64,000 nt of DNA from Halogranum gelatinilyticum (GTDB lineage: Archaea > Halobacteriota > Halobacteria > Halobacteriales > Haloferacaceae). The stretch is from assembly GCF_900103715.1 (NCBI RefSeq), contig NZ_FNHL01000001.1, positions 124,001-188,000 on the forward strand, read 5' to 3'. A program made the position numbers and the translations under genes. The first letter of the stretch is position 1. The number at the start of each line of letters is the position of its first letter. The notes below the pieces were generated by a model, which was given only the letters and a program-made list of their open reading frames with translations, did no database searches and was not told the DNA's origin. Of this stretch, positions 34,681 to 43,640 are shown piece after piece.

Positions 34681-35235
34681 TCAGTAGTTCATCGCCGACT
34701 CGTCGACGTCAGCCCAGTCCTCGACGGCGGTGATGCTCGGGAAGAAGTCCTCGTAGTCGGCGTGACGGAACGACCCGAGAAGTGCCCCGTCGAGCGTGTG
34801 GAGATGCGTGTATATCTCGCCCTCGTCGGCAGCCTTCTTCGCACACGCCAGCGAGTTCCGGAGCGCGAAGGTGCCGGCGACGAAGATCGCCGTCTCCGTC
34901 TCGGGGTCGAGCAGTTCGAGCACGAGAAAGACGGTTCCGTCCTGCTCGGCGCGGTAGACCTCGTACTGCGGGAACTCGCCCGCCTCGACCGCGTCGACGA
35001 AGGCGTCGGCCTTGTTGCCCGGCGTCAGGAAGTAGAGTCCGAACGTCCCCCCTTCGTGGTCGCCGCGCGGTGTGGTGTCGCCCGCCTGGATGGTGATCGT
35101 CTCCCAGCCCTGCTCCTCGTACTCCGCGGCCAGCGCGCGCATGTCGTCGAGCGTCGCGGCCCACGCCTCCTTCTCGGCACCCGCGTTGGCGGCGATCCGC
35201 TCGCCGTGGTCCATGTCCTCAGAGATGTCCGGCAT
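34681..35235 (-). CDS. Conserved haloarchaeal protein, unknown function
   Basis: A 184-residue acidic soluble protein. No catalytic motif is visible. It has a Gly/Thr-rich central region (TFGLYFLTPGNKADAFV) and a C-terminal GSFRHADYEDFFPS segment. The codon usage matches its neighbours. I recall haloarchaeal proteins of similar size annotated only as DUFs. It is bounded by 80-nt intergenic gaps on both sides and may be monocistronic. Confidence 0.75.
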   Translation of the reverse strand: MPDISEDMDHGERIAANAGAEKEAWAATLDDMRALAAEYEEQGWETITIQAGDTTPRGDHEGGTFGLYFLTPGNKADAFVDAVEAGEFPQYEVYRAEQDGTVFLVLELLDPETETAIFVAGTFALRNSLACAKKAADEGEIYTHLHTLDGALLGSFRHADYEDFFPSITAVEDWADVDESAMNY

Positions 35236-35317
35236 ATCCGTTCGTGGACGCTCGTCGCGGTAAAACCTGTCGAACGTTCGAGGACGGAACGTGCCGAGAG
35301 AACGCGGAGAGCCCGAC

Positions 35318-35746
35318 TCAGGCGGCGACGGCGACGCCGAAGACCGTCTCCATCAGGAACGATGCGACCAACACGAAGACGCTCGCGACGAACAGCTTCA
35401 GTGCCGCCGAGTGTCGCTCGTCGGCCGGGAGCCGGTAGTCGTCGGGAACGAGTCGGGTGACGGCCGCCTGCAACCCCACCTGCCCGTTGGTGTCGGTGCC
35501 GAGCAGGCCACCGTTTCCGTTTCCACCCTCTTCGTCCTGTTTCCACTTCGGGGTCGGCCGCAGCTGGAACGCCGAGTAGGCGAGCAGGCCGAAGCCGACG
35601 AGGAACATGAACCACTTCGCCCCCACCAGCGGCTGGCGACCGGCGGCCGTTGCCAGCCCCGCACCGACGAGGAACACGACGGCGGTGACGGCGACGGCGT
35701 AGCCGACCGTATCGAGCAGCTGCAGCGGGAGACGACGGCGGTCCAT
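35318..35746 (-). CDS. Membrane protein downstream of the dipeptide transporter, unknown function
   Basis: A 142-residue protein with three likely helices: residues about 11-36, 45-60 and 115-140. Between them is a polar stretch rich in Gly and Asn. Its ATG overlaps the stop of the DppF-like gene by one nucleotide, so it is probably cotranscribed with the ABC importer. Whether it works with the transporter is not known. Confidence 0.7.
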   Translation of the reverse strand: MDRRRLPLQLLDTVGYAVAVTAVVFLVGAGLATAAGRQPLVGAKWFMFLVGFGLLAYSAFQLRPTPKWKQDEEGGNGNGGLLGTDTNGQVGLQAAVTRLVPDDYRLPADERHSAALKLFVASVFVLVASFLMETVFGVAVAA

Positions 35747-37110
35747 CAGTCGTCGGCGAGGACGCCCGAGTAGTCCTCGGTGTAGACGTCGATGGGTTCG
35801 TCGTGTTCGTTGGTGTGACGGTGACAGAGGCTCGTCCGCTCCGTGTCGCCGACGCGGTAGAGGTCGGGTCGCTCGGAGTCACAGACGCTGCCGAACTCCT
35901 CTTTGAGGTAGGCCTGCGCCCGGTCGTCGTCGCCGTTGGCGACGTACTCGACGGCCTCGCTGACGTGTCGCTGCACCTCGTCGGGGACGTCGAGGTCGCC
36001 GAACAGCTCGGTCTCGACGTCGTGGATGTCGGTCAGCCGCGTCTCCTTGCCGAGCAGGTCGCGGACACGGTCGCCGATGGTGAGTTCGACGCGGCTCCGT
36101 TCGCGGAGCACCTCGCGGAGCACCTCGATGGCCTCCCAGACGTCCTCGTCGATGTCGCGGTACTTCGGCGGCCGAATCTTCACGGGACACCGCGTCGAGA
36201 ACGGACAGCCCGTCGGCGGGTCGCGCGGACTCGGCGGCGTCCCACGGAGCGTGATGCGGTTGCGCTCGCTGGTCGGGTCCGGCTCGGGAATCGCCGACAA
36301 CAGCGCGTGGGTGTAGGGGTTCGCCGGGTCGTCGAACAGCGCGTCCGTCGGCCCGATCTCCATGATGTTGCCGAGATACATGACGGCGACGCGGTCACAG
36401 ATGTGGCGGACGACCGAGAGGTCGTGGGCGATGAACAGATACGTCAGCCCGAACTCGTCCTGCAGGTCGTCCAGCAGGTTGAGAATCTTCGCCTGCACCG
36501 AGACGTCGAGCGCGGAGACCGGCTCGTCGAGCACGATGAAATCCGGTTCGAGTGCGAGCGCGCGGGCGATGCCGATGCGCTGCCGCTGCCCGCCGGAGAA
36601 CTGGTGGGGGTAGCGGTAGTAGTGCTGTTCTTGGAGGCCGACGGTCGACAGCAGCTCGCGGACGCGCTGTTTACGCTCCTCGGGCGTGCCGACCTTGTGG
36701 ACGTCGAGCGGCTCGCGGACGATCTCGCCGATGGTCATCCGGTCGTTGAGACTCGACTCGGGGTCCTGAAAGACCATCTGGGTGTTCTTCCGCCAGTCTT
36801 TGAGCTCGTCGCCCGACAGGGTGGTGATGTCGGTGCCGCGGCGGAGGATCTCCCCGTCGGTGGCCTGTTCGAGCCGGACGAGCGTGCGGCCGAGCGTCGA
36901 CTTGCCACAGCCGGACTCACCGACGAGACCCAGCGTCTCGCCCTTCTTGATCTCGAAGTCGACGCCGTCGACGGCCTTCACCGGCTTGCCGCCGAACAGC
37001 GAGTCGTCCTCGTAGTAGGTCTTCAGGTCGTTGACCTCGACGAGCGTCTCGCCGGTCTGTACCTCTTCTCGTGCGGCGTCCGGTGCCGCTCCGTTCGTGT
37101 ACGTGCTCAT
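35746..37110 (-). CDS. dppF: Dipeptide/oligopeptide ABC transporter ATPase (DppF-like) with an extended C-terminus
   Basis: A 454-residue ATPase. Walker A is GESGCGKST, the signature [15 protein letters not shown], and Walker B with switch [15 protein letters not shown]. The oligo/dipeptide C-terminal domain has its first cysteines in [10 protein letters not shown]. It is then interrupted by about 95 acidic residues before the last cysteine segment ([21 protein letters not shown]). The family usually has only about 10-20 residues there. Start and stop overlap the neighbours (4 nt and 1 nt). Gene symbol is by family position. Confidence 0.9.
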   Translation of the reverse strand: MSTYTNGAAPDAAREEVQTGETLVEVNDLKTYYEDDSLFGGKPVKAVDGVDFEIKKGETLGLVGESGCGKSTLGRTLVRLEQATDGEILRRGTDITTLSGDELKDWRKNTQMVFQDPESSLNDRMTIGEIVREPLDVHKVGTPEERKQRVRELLSTVGLQEQHYYRYPHQFSGGQRQRIGIARALALEPDFIVLDEPVSALDVSVQAKILNLLDDLQDEFGLTYLFIAHDLSVVRHICDRVAVMYLGNIMEIGPTDALFDDPANPYTHALLSAIPEPDPTSERNRITLRGTPPSPRDPPTGCPFSTRCPVKIRPPKYRDIDEDVWEAIEVLREVLRERSRVELTIGDRVRDLLGKETRLTDIHDVETELFGDLDVPDEVQRHVSEAVEYVANGDDDRAQAYLKEEFGSVCDSERPDLYRVGDTERTSLCHRHTNEHDEPIDVYTEDYSGVLADD

Positions 37111-38177
37111 TCGGAGTCACCTCCGCGCGTGCGGTGGTGCTCCACCGCGTCGGCGGTACTCATCTCCTCGGGATACAACAGACAGGCCGCGGTGTGGTCG
37201 GGGCTCTCCTCGTTGACGGGGACGGACACCGGGTGGACGGCGTCGCATTCGTCGAACGCCTTCGGACAGCGCGGCGCGAACCGACAGTACGTCGGCTTCT
37301 CGTTCGGCGTCGGCACGTCGCCCTCGATGGTGCTCAGTCGGCCGCCGACGGCGTCGACGCCGGGAATCGACTGCAACAGTCCCTGCGTGTAGGGATGTTT
37401 CGGGTCGGCGAACAGGTCTTCGACCGGCGCGGTCTCGACCATCTCACCGGCGTACATGACGTTCACACGGTCGGCGACTTCGGCGATGACACCCATGTCG
37501 TGGGTGATGAACATGATTCCCAGGTCCCGTTCCTCCTGGAGCGTCTCCAGCAGCTCGAGAATCTGCGCCTGGATGGTCACGTCGAGTGCGGTCGTCGGCT
37601 CGTCGCAGATGAGCACTTCGGGGTCGCACGCCAACGCCATCGCGATGACGGCACGCTGGCGCATCCCGCCGGAGAACTCGTGGGGATACTCGCGGAGGCG
37701 ACGGCGCGCGTCGGGAATCCCGACGGCTTCGAGGAGTTCGACGGCCTCGTTGGTCGCCTGCTTGCCGCTCAGGTTCTGGTGGAGGCGCAGTGCCTCTTTG
37801 ATCTGGTTGCCGACGGTGTAGACCGGATTCAGCGACGTCAGCGGGTCCTGGAAGACCATGGCGATGCCGCTGCCGCGGATCTTCCGCCACTGTTTCTGGG
37901 ACTTCTTCGTCAGGTCCTCCCCGTTGAACTCGATGGAACCGCCGTCGATACGGCCGGGCGAGTCGACGAGTCCCATGATGGAGCGGGCGGTGACGGACTT
38001 GCCCGACCCGGACTCGCCGACGATGCCGACCGTCTCGCCGCGGTGGATGTCGAAGCTCACGCCGTCGACGGCGCGGATGACCTCCTTGTCCGTGTAGAAG
38101 GAGGTCTGGAGGTTCTGCACCGAGAGGATCGGCTCCTCGTCGCTGCGGTTTTCCGACTCGGCGGTCTGGGCACTCAT
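37107..38177 (-). CDS. dppD: Dipeptide/oligopeptide ABC transporter ATPase (DppD-like)
   Basis: A 356-residue ATPase with Walker A GESGSGKS, signature [15 protein letters not shown], and Walker [16 protein letters not shown]. The C-terminal oligo/dipeptide domain with [15 protein letters not shown] is normal length. It overlaps the genes on both sides by 4 nt. Works as a heterodimer with the DppF-like protein, on the cytoplasmic face of the importer. Confidence 0.93.
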   Translation of the reverse strand: MSAQTAESENRSDEEPILSVQNLQTSFYTDKEVIRAVDGVSFDIHRGETVGIVGESGSGKSVTARSIMGLVDSPGRIDGGSIEFNGEDLTKKSQKQWRKIRGSGIAMVFQDPLTSLNPVYTVGNQIKEALRLHQNLSGKQATNEAVELLEAVGIPDARRRLREYPHEFSGGMRQRAVIAMALACDPEVLICDEPTTALDVTIQAQILELLETLQEERDLGIMFITHDMGVIAEVADRVNVMYAGEMVETAPVEDLFADPKHPYTQGLLQSIPGVDAVGGRLSTIEGDVPTPNEKPTYCRFAPRCPKAFDECDAVHPVSVPVNEESPDHTAACLLYPEEMSTADAVEHHRTRGGDSE

Positions 38178-39613
38178 ACGCCCGACCCCCCTGCGGCGGC
38201 AGCTTCAGTGCTCTCGCCGCCCTCGCTCTGCGGGTCGATGGCGTCACGGACGCCGTCACCCAGCGCGTTGAAGCCGGTGACGACGAGCGTGATGAGGACC
38301 CCCGGGATGAGCGAGATATGCCACGAGACGCTCGCGACGTAGGGCTGGCCGTCGGAGACGAGCCGACCCCACTCGGGCGTCGGTGCCGAGATACCCAGGC
38401 CGATGAACGACAGCCCGGCGATGGCGATGATGATGCCACCGAGCGTCATCGACGAGTAGACGAGCAGATAGCCGATGACGTACGGTGCCATGTGTTTCTT
38501 CATCGTGACCAGCGGCCGTTGTCCGAAGCTCTTCGCGGCGTCGATCCACTCCTGGCCCGAGACCTGGAGGGCGGGACCACGGACGGCCCGCCACAGCCCC
38601 GGCCAGTAGATGAGGGTGAAGATACCCACCATCAGTAACGCCCCGTTGTAGATGTCGCCGATCCACGTCCCGTTGAAGACGACGAAGACGATGATGAGCA
38701 ACATGAACAACGGAATCGCCTGAATCGAGTCACTGGTCAGGACGACCGCGAGGTCAGCGAGTCCCTTGTAGTACGCGGTCACCAGCGCGAACAGCAGCGC
38801 GATACCTGCTGCCAGTCCGATAGAGAGCAGCGCGATGGACAGCGACAGCCGTGCTCCGGCTGCCATGTACGTGAAGAGGTCTTTCCCCTCTGTATTGGTC
38901 CCGAACGGATGGAACCGGCCGAACTCGTCGTACTGCATCGGGCCGACGTTACGGTCGGGCGACCCCTTCGAGGAGGAGACGATGTTCGCCTCGCCGACGA
39001 GCGTCGTGCCGACTTCTCCGGCCTCTTCGTCCCAGAACTGTATCTCGTTGGAGTAGGGGTTCTGGATGTTCTGGTCGACCGTCGTCGGCCCGAGTGCGGG
39101 CGCGAAGACGGCCATCACGACGAAGAACGCGACCATGACGAAGCCGAACTTGCCCCAGGTGTGCCGCGAGAAGCGGTTGACGATGTCGTCACGGGGCGTC
39201 CAGTCGGTCTCACGGTAGTGCTCGCGGTAGCGGAAGTAGCCGCTGACGAGCCAGCCGATGACCAGAGCCGAGTAGACGTAGATGAGGCCGACACGGATGC
39301 CCCACGCGACGCCCGGTTCGAGACCGAGGAAGGTGCCTTGCCACGCGGTTCCGTCGTAGTAGCCGCCGTTCGGGATGACGTCGCGCGAGAGCAACGTCGG
39401 GATGGCGTCGCCGAACGCGACGAGCCCTCGGCCCGCTTCGGGCTGGCCGAGGAGGGCCAGCGTGCCGCTGACGAGCGCGCCGACAGCCTGCACGAGCGCG
39501 CCGAACTCGACGCCGACGAGGACGACACCGACGGCGGCCCACACGAGCGCGGGCTGGGGGTTGGCTGCGATACGATCCTTCAACGGGACGTCTGCGGTAG
39601 TTGTCTCACTCAT
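38174..39613 (-). CDS. dppC: Dipeptide/oligopeptide ABC permease (DppC-like), long form
   Basis: A 479-residue permease, considerably longer than bacterial DppC (about 300). Extra N-terminal hydrophobic segments (two to three) precede the usual transmembrane start, and a longer external loop (about residues 175-245) lies before HPFGTNTEGKDLFTYMAAGA, which matches the family motif preceding the permease core. The EAA loop is EWIDAAKSFGQRPLVTMKKH. It overlaps the ATPase gene by 4 nt. Confidence 0.92.
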   Translation of the reverse strand: MSETTTADVPLKDRIAANPQPALVWAAVGVVLVGVEFGALVQAVGALVSGTLALLGQPEAGRGLVAFGDAIPTLLSRDVIPNGGYYDGTAWQGTFLGLEPGVAWGIRVGLIYVYSALVIGWLVSGYFRYREHYRETDWTPRDDIVNRFSRHTWGKFGFVMVAFFVVMAVFAPALGPTTVDQNIQNPYSNEIQFWDEEAGEVGTTLVGEANIVSSSKGSPDRNVGPMQYDEFGRFHPFGTNTEGKDLFTYMAAGARLSLSIALLSIGLAAGIALLFALVTAYYKGLADLAVVLTSDSIQAIPLFMLLIIVFVVFNGTWIGDIYNGALLMVGIFTLIYWPGLWRAVRGPALQVSGQEWIDAAKSFGQRPLVTMKKHMAPYVIGYLLVYSSMTLGGIIIAIAGLSFIGLGISAPTPEWGRLVSDGQPYVASVSWHISLIPGVLITLVVTGFNALGDGVRDAIDPQSEGGESTEAAAAGGSGV

Positions 39614-39616
39614 TGT

Positions 39617-40663
39617 TCAGTTCTGGTCGATGCCGACGCGGGGGTCCACGACGGTGTACAGGATGTCCTGAAGGATGTTCACCGAGACGAGCAGGACGAT
39701 GGTGATGTACATCAGCGCGCCGACGAGCGGGAGGTCACCCTGGAGCGACGCCTGATAGAACAGATAGCCCATCCCGTTGATGGCGAACACCAACTCGACG
39801 AGCACCGAGCCGCTGATGAGGATGAACGCCTCGCTCGTGATGATGGGGATGAGCGGGATGAGCGCGTTCCGGAAGACGTGCTTCCAGACGATGGTGCGCT
39901 CTGGCAGCCCCTTCGCGCGGGCGGTCTCGACGTAGTTCGAGTTGATGGTCTCGAGCACTGCGGTCCGGCCGATACGCATCTCGTTCCCCATCGACGAGGA
40001 GCCGAGGACGAGCGCGGCGGGCGCGATCTGCTTCGTCGCCGCCAACAGCTCCGGCCACGACTCGCCCGGACTCGTGAGGAGGGTGAGCGGCTGCTTGAGG
40101 AAGTCCAACGACGGCGGTGTGACGATGTTCGTCTCGACGAGGAACGTCGCCCACTCGAAGCCCAGCAGGTCCTGTGACTGCGCGAGGATGCTCACGAGGA
40201 TGACCGCGAGCCAGAAGTTCGGCATCGCACGCCAGACGATCCCGCTGAACGAGGCGACGTAGTCGCCGCTCGTGTTGGGGTTCAACCCGGCGTAGAAGCC
40301 GAGCGGGATGCCGACGAACAGCGCGATGAGCACCGACCAGAACCCGAGCCACATCGTCCGCGGGAGGTAGATGAGGATGAGGTCGAAGGAGGGTGTCCCC
40401 GGGCTGATGACCCACGAGTTGGGCATGTTCAGCGTGACGAGATTCCAGATGTACTGGAGATACTGTTCCCAGAGGGGGTCGTTCAAGCCGAGCTGTTCAC
40501 GGATACGCTCTGCCTCGGCCCCACTCGTACTCGTCGGGCCGAGGATCGCTGCGGCGGGATCGATAGGCCCGAGGCGGACGATCAGGAAGGTGATCGTCAC
40601 CCCGAAGAGGACGACCGGAACCGCAAGCAGGATCCGCTTCAGCAGATACTGCCAACGGCTCAT
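39617..40663 (-). CDS. dppB: Dipeptide/oligopeptide ABC permease (DppB-like)
   Basis: A 348-residue permease with six hydrophobic segments. The EAA-loop-like YVETARAKGLPERTIVWKHV and the N-terminal LLKRILLAVPVVLFGVTITF are typical. The ATG follows AGGAG by 7 nt. There are only 3 nt between it and the DppC-like gene. It forms the membrane pore with that protein. Confidence 0.94.
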   Translation of the reverse strand: MSRWQYLLKRILLAVPVVLFGVTITFLIVRLGPIDPAAAILGPTSTSGAEAERIREQLGLNDPLWEQYLQYIWNLVTLNMPNSWVISPGTPSFDLILIYLPRTMWLGFWSVLIALFVGIPLGFYAGLNPNTSGDYVASFSGIVWRAMPNFWLAVILVSILAQSQDLLGFEWATFLVETNIVTPPSLDFLKQPLTLLTSPGESWPELLAATKQIAPAALVLGSSSMGNEMRIGRTAVLETINSNYVETARAKGLPERTIVWKHVFRNALIPLIPIITSEAFILISGSVLVELVFAINGMGYLFYQASLQGDLPLVGALMYITIVLLVSVNILQDILYTVVDPRVGIDQN

Positions 40664-40797
40664 GGTCGACTCCTGTGCCAGTCGGTGTCCGTCATACTAT
40701 GAAATCGTTGGGATACTCTACTCATTATGTCTTGCGTTCTGGTGTCGGAAACACTTACCATGGGAACTGCTCACTCGCACCGCTCTTCGGCCGAACT

Positions 40798-40804
40798 AAA
40801 AAAA
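40798..40804 (-). terminator. T-tract between binding protein and permease genes
   Basis: Seven A on the + strand, so U7 in the leftward transcript, 26 nt beyond the stop of the binding protein gene. It probably ends part of the transcripts there, which would leave the binding protein more abundant than the other subunits. Confidence 0.5.
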
Positions 40805-40829
40805 CGAGACGGTCGCTTAAGTTAGAAAC

Positions 40830-42686
40830 TTACTCGCGCGAACCCGTCAGTTCGATGTCCTTCTCCATCACGTTGGCTGCGCCCATTGCACCCGGCGGCT
40901 GGTAGTCGATCCAGTCGTACCAGAACGACTCACCCTTCGGGTGGTAGAGGTTGATGAAGCCGATGTCCTCCCAGTTGGCCTCTTCCATCGTGACGGCTGC
41001 CTCGGCACGTGCCTCGGCGGCCTCGTCGGTCGGGGCCTTGTTGTTGAGGATCGTCTGCCACGCTTCCGTGGCTTCCTGTGCGGCCGACCCGTTCTCCTCC
41101 GTCCAGTTGAGGTAGGAGATCGGGGCGGTGTCGCCACCGGTGATGGTCTCTTCGGGGTTGAGCAGCTGCAGGAAGTTGTCCGGTGCGGGGTAGTCAGCAC
41201 CCCACCCGAGCGTGTAGACTTCGAGGTTGCCCTGGCGGCCACGCTGCGTCAGCGTCGCGAACGGCGCGCTCTCGATCTGCATGTCGATGTAGGCCGACGC
41301 GAGCTGGTCGCGCAGGATGTTCGCCATCGACTCCCACGTCGAGGACTGGTACTGCGTCCACTGGAGCTCGTAGCGGTTGTCCGGGCCGTAGCCGGCCTCT
41401 TCCATGACGCGGCGTGCTTCGTCGAGCTGCGACTCGTTGACACCGTACGGATACTCGCTTTCGACGTGTTCGTTGTACGCGTTCGCGCCACCGGGGTAGA
41501 TGGCCGGCGGCGTGAGGTGGAACGCGGACTCGCCGCGCTGCTTGAACACTTCGTTGATGATGACGTCACGGTTGACCGCGTAGGCGAACGCCTGGCGGAC
41601 CGGCTTCGGCACGGCGGCCATGTTGAAGCCGATGTAGTAGGTGACGAGCTCCGAGATGCCCGAGTAGTTCAGCGTCGAGTCGTTACGGACCGGACCGTAG
41701 GTACCGAGTTCGCGGCCCTGGTCGTCGGTCTCCTCGACACTGACGAGGCTCGGGTCGTACTTCGAGGTCGGGATACCGAACGCGTCGGCGTTCTTCTCCA
41801 TCGTGTACGTCCACTGTGCGTCGGGGTCCTCGATGATCTGCCAGTGAACGCCGTCGTTCACCGGGCCCTCGCCGTAGTAGTCGTCGAAGGCCGTGATGTC
41901 GACGGAGGTACCCTGTTCCCAGTTTTCGAGCTCGTACGGACCACAGCCGACCGGGTTGCTCGTCGCGAACTCGGTGTACTCCATCGTCCCCTCGTAGCCG
42001 GGGACGTCGCCGACGATGTTCTCCGGGTGGACCGCGAAGGCGTTGTACGCGATCATGCCGAGCGCGGAGGCGAACGGCTGCGAGAGCGTGACCTCGACTT
42101 CGGTCTCGCTGACCGGCTCGATGGCGAGCGTGCCGGGCGCGTACGTCTCGACTTCCTCGCCGTCGCCGTTGGTCGTCGTCTCCGTCTCGTGTTCGACGCC
42201 GAGGACGTCGAGCAGGAAGGAGGAACGACGCGTGTTCTCGGAGGCTGCGAGTCGCTCCCACGAGTACACGAGGTCGTCCGCCGTGACTGCGTCGCCGTTG
42301 TGGAACGTGGCCTCGTTCAGGGTGAACGTGTAGGTCAGGCCGTCCTCGGAGACGCTGTAGTCCGCTGCGAGAAGCGCTTCGGTCTGCGGCTCACCGCGCG
42401 GGTAGTGAACCAGCGTCTGGTGGATGTTGCTGATGACGTTCGCCGACGCCTCGTCGGTCGAAGCGACGGGGTCGAACGTCGTCACCGTCGAGTTGATATA
42501 CTGGAGGTAGTTCTCGTTGCCGCCGTCCGACGGCTCGGAGGTCTCCTGACCACCGTCATCCGCGGTGGTCTCGTCCGTACTACCGCCGTCGCCGCCGTCC
42601 GTACATCCGGCAAGCGCGACCGCAGAAGCTGCACCACCCGTCGCTTGCAAGAAGCGACGGCGTGAAAGGCTGTTACTGTCTGTCAT
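40830..42686 (-). CDS. dppA: Extracytoplasmic peptide-binding lipoprotein (SBP family 5)
   Basis: A 618-residue solute-binding protein. The leader has a Tat motif (SRRRFLQATGG), a hydrophobic stretch and the lipobox ALAGC, so it is exported folded and anchored by lipid. The mature part starts with an Asp/Gly/Thr-rich linker. DDLVYSWERLAASENTRRSS and AFAYAVNRDVIINEVF are SBP_bac_5 signatures. A GGAGG lies shortly before the ATG. It leads the importer operon. Confidence 0.93.
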   Translation of the reverse strand: MTDSNSLSRRRFLQATGGAASAVALAGCTDGGDGGSTDETTADDGGQETSEPSDGGNENYLQYINSTVTTFDPVASTDEASANVISNIHQTLVHYPRGEPQTEALLAADYSVSEDGLTYTFTLNEATFHNGDAVTADDLVYSWERLAASENTRRSSFLLDVLGVEHETETTTNGDGEEVETYAPGTLAIEPVSETEVEVTLSQPFASALGMIAYNAFAVHPENIVGDVPGYEGTMEYTEFATSNPVGCGPYELENWEQGTSVDITAFDDYYGEGPVNDGVHWQIIEDPDAQWTYTMEKNADAFGIPTSKYDPSLVSVEETDDQGRELGTYGPVRNDSTLNYSGISELVTYYIGFNMAAVPKPVRQAFAYAVNRDVIINEVFKQRGESAFHLTPPAIYPGGANAYNEHVESEYPYGVNESQLDEARRVMEEAGYGPDNRYELQWTQYQSSTWESMANILRDQLASAYIDMQIESAPFATLTQRGRQGNLEVYTLGWGADYPAPDNFLQLLNPEETITGGDTAPISYLNWTEENGSAAQEATEAWQTILNNKAPTDEAAEARAEAAVTMEEANWEDIGFINLYHPKGESFWYDWIDYQPPGAMGAANVMEKDIELTGSRE

Positions 42687-42711
42687 CCCACCCTCCCTTT
42701 TTGATGGGCGC

Positions 42712-42724
42712 GGTTAAATTTACC
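42712..42724 (-). promoter_or_regulatory. TATA-like box of the dipeptide importer operon
   Basis: Minus-strand GGTAAATTTAACC lies about 30 nt before ATG 42686. It is a strong A/T island in a 270-nt divergent intergenic region. GTGAACA (42799-42805) and TGTTCAC (42860-42866) further upstream form a distant inverted pair of doubtful value. Confidence 0.5.
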
Positions 42725-42926
42725 GTATTCGAACGATAGTTCACTACGCCGCCTCTTCCGGCGGTTTTCGTGGCAAGACTCGCCATACCTCGGTACTTGT
42801 GAACATGAACTTAAGTAGTCGTCGTAGGCTAAAATCCGGACTTCAGTGTCCTTGGTGTTTGTTCACACACTCGACCTGTCAGCCGACGTTTGATTCACGC
42901 CCCAACCGCTCTGTCGTTTCGACGCG

Positions 42927-42933
42927 TTTATAT
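42927..42933 (+). promoter_or_regulatory. TATA box of the small DUF7556-like gene
   Basis: TTTATAT centred about 27 nt before ATG 42957, the best TATA box in the window. The transcript would be leaderless. Confidence 0.65.
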
Positions 42934-42956
42934 GGATGTGATAGTGAGTCACAGAC

Positions 42957-43121
42957 ATGGCGACAGACACGACCACCGTCGACGTGTCGGCTCCCGAGGT
43001 CATGGCCTCGGTGGACTCCACCTCTCACTCGGAGGAGCTCGTCATCGCGGACATTACTCGCGATGATGCGTGGCTGTCGCTTCGAGCGTCTGACGCCCCC
43101 ACCCTCGACGACTGGCGGTAG
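42957..43121 (+). CDS. Small acidic haloarchaeal protein (DUF7556-like)
   Basis: A 54-residue ORF with the strong TATA box above. It is acidic, with ELVIADITRDDAWLSLRA in the middle and an APTLDDWR end. Similar short proteins recur in haloarchaea as DUF7556, by memory. It has no Cys and no membrane segment. Function unknown. Confidence 0.75.
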   Translation: MATDTTTVDVSAPEVMASVDSTSHSEELVIADITRDDAWLSLRASDAPTLDDWR

Positions 43122-43216
43122 ACGCGACCTCGTTTTCCGTTCTTTCACCCGACGAGCGACAGCCACGACTCGCTGGAACGGTGGGATTTTTGTCGTCGTC
43201 TCCCGTCGCTCGGGCT

Positions 43217-43636
43217 ATGAACTACCGGGAGGTCACGGCGAGTCGCGAGTTCGTCGCGCGGCTCGAACACGGTGCGGACTGGCGCGAGGAGATCGAGGAG
43301 TTCGCCGCCCGCGAAGGCATCGACGCCGCGTGGTTCACCGCGATGGGCGCGGTGCAAGATGCAGAGATCTGGTTCTACGACCAGGACGACCAGGAGTATC
43401 AGTCGGTCTCGTTCGACGAACCGCTCGAAGTCGCCTCCTGCGTCGGCAACATCTCGCTACTGGACGATGGGCACTTCGCACACACTCACGCCGTCCTCTC
43501 GCGTCGGAGCGGGCAGGCACTCGCTGGCCATCTCGACTCGGCGACGGTCTTCGCCGGTGAGGTCTTCCTCCGCGCGTTCGACGAACCCCTGGAACGCGAG
43601 CACGACGACGTGACCGACCTCGACCTGTGGCTGTGA
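43217..43636 (+). CDS. PPC/DUF296 domain protein
   Basis: A 139-residue protein of the PPC (plants and prokaryotes conserved, DUF296) family. Key segment FAHTHAVLSRRSGQALAGH contains the conserved His/Gly region that forms the trimer metal site. The eukaryotic relatives carry AT-hooks, but none is seen here, so DNA binding cannot be assumed. It lies 4 nt upstream of polC and is probably cotranscribed with it. Confidence 0.85.
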   Translation: MNYREVTASREFVARLEHGADWREEIEEFAAREGIDAAWFTAMGAVQDAEIWFYDQDDQEYQSVSFDEPLEVASCVGNISLLDDGHFAHTHAVLSRRSGQALAGHLDSATVFAGEVFLRAFDEPLEREHDDVTDLDLWL

Positions 43637-43640
43637 GCCG

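Noticed and set aside
42799-42866. GTGAACA/TGTTCAC inverted pair upstream of the peptide importer
   Set aside because: The half-sites are 54 nt apart and short enough to occur by chance.
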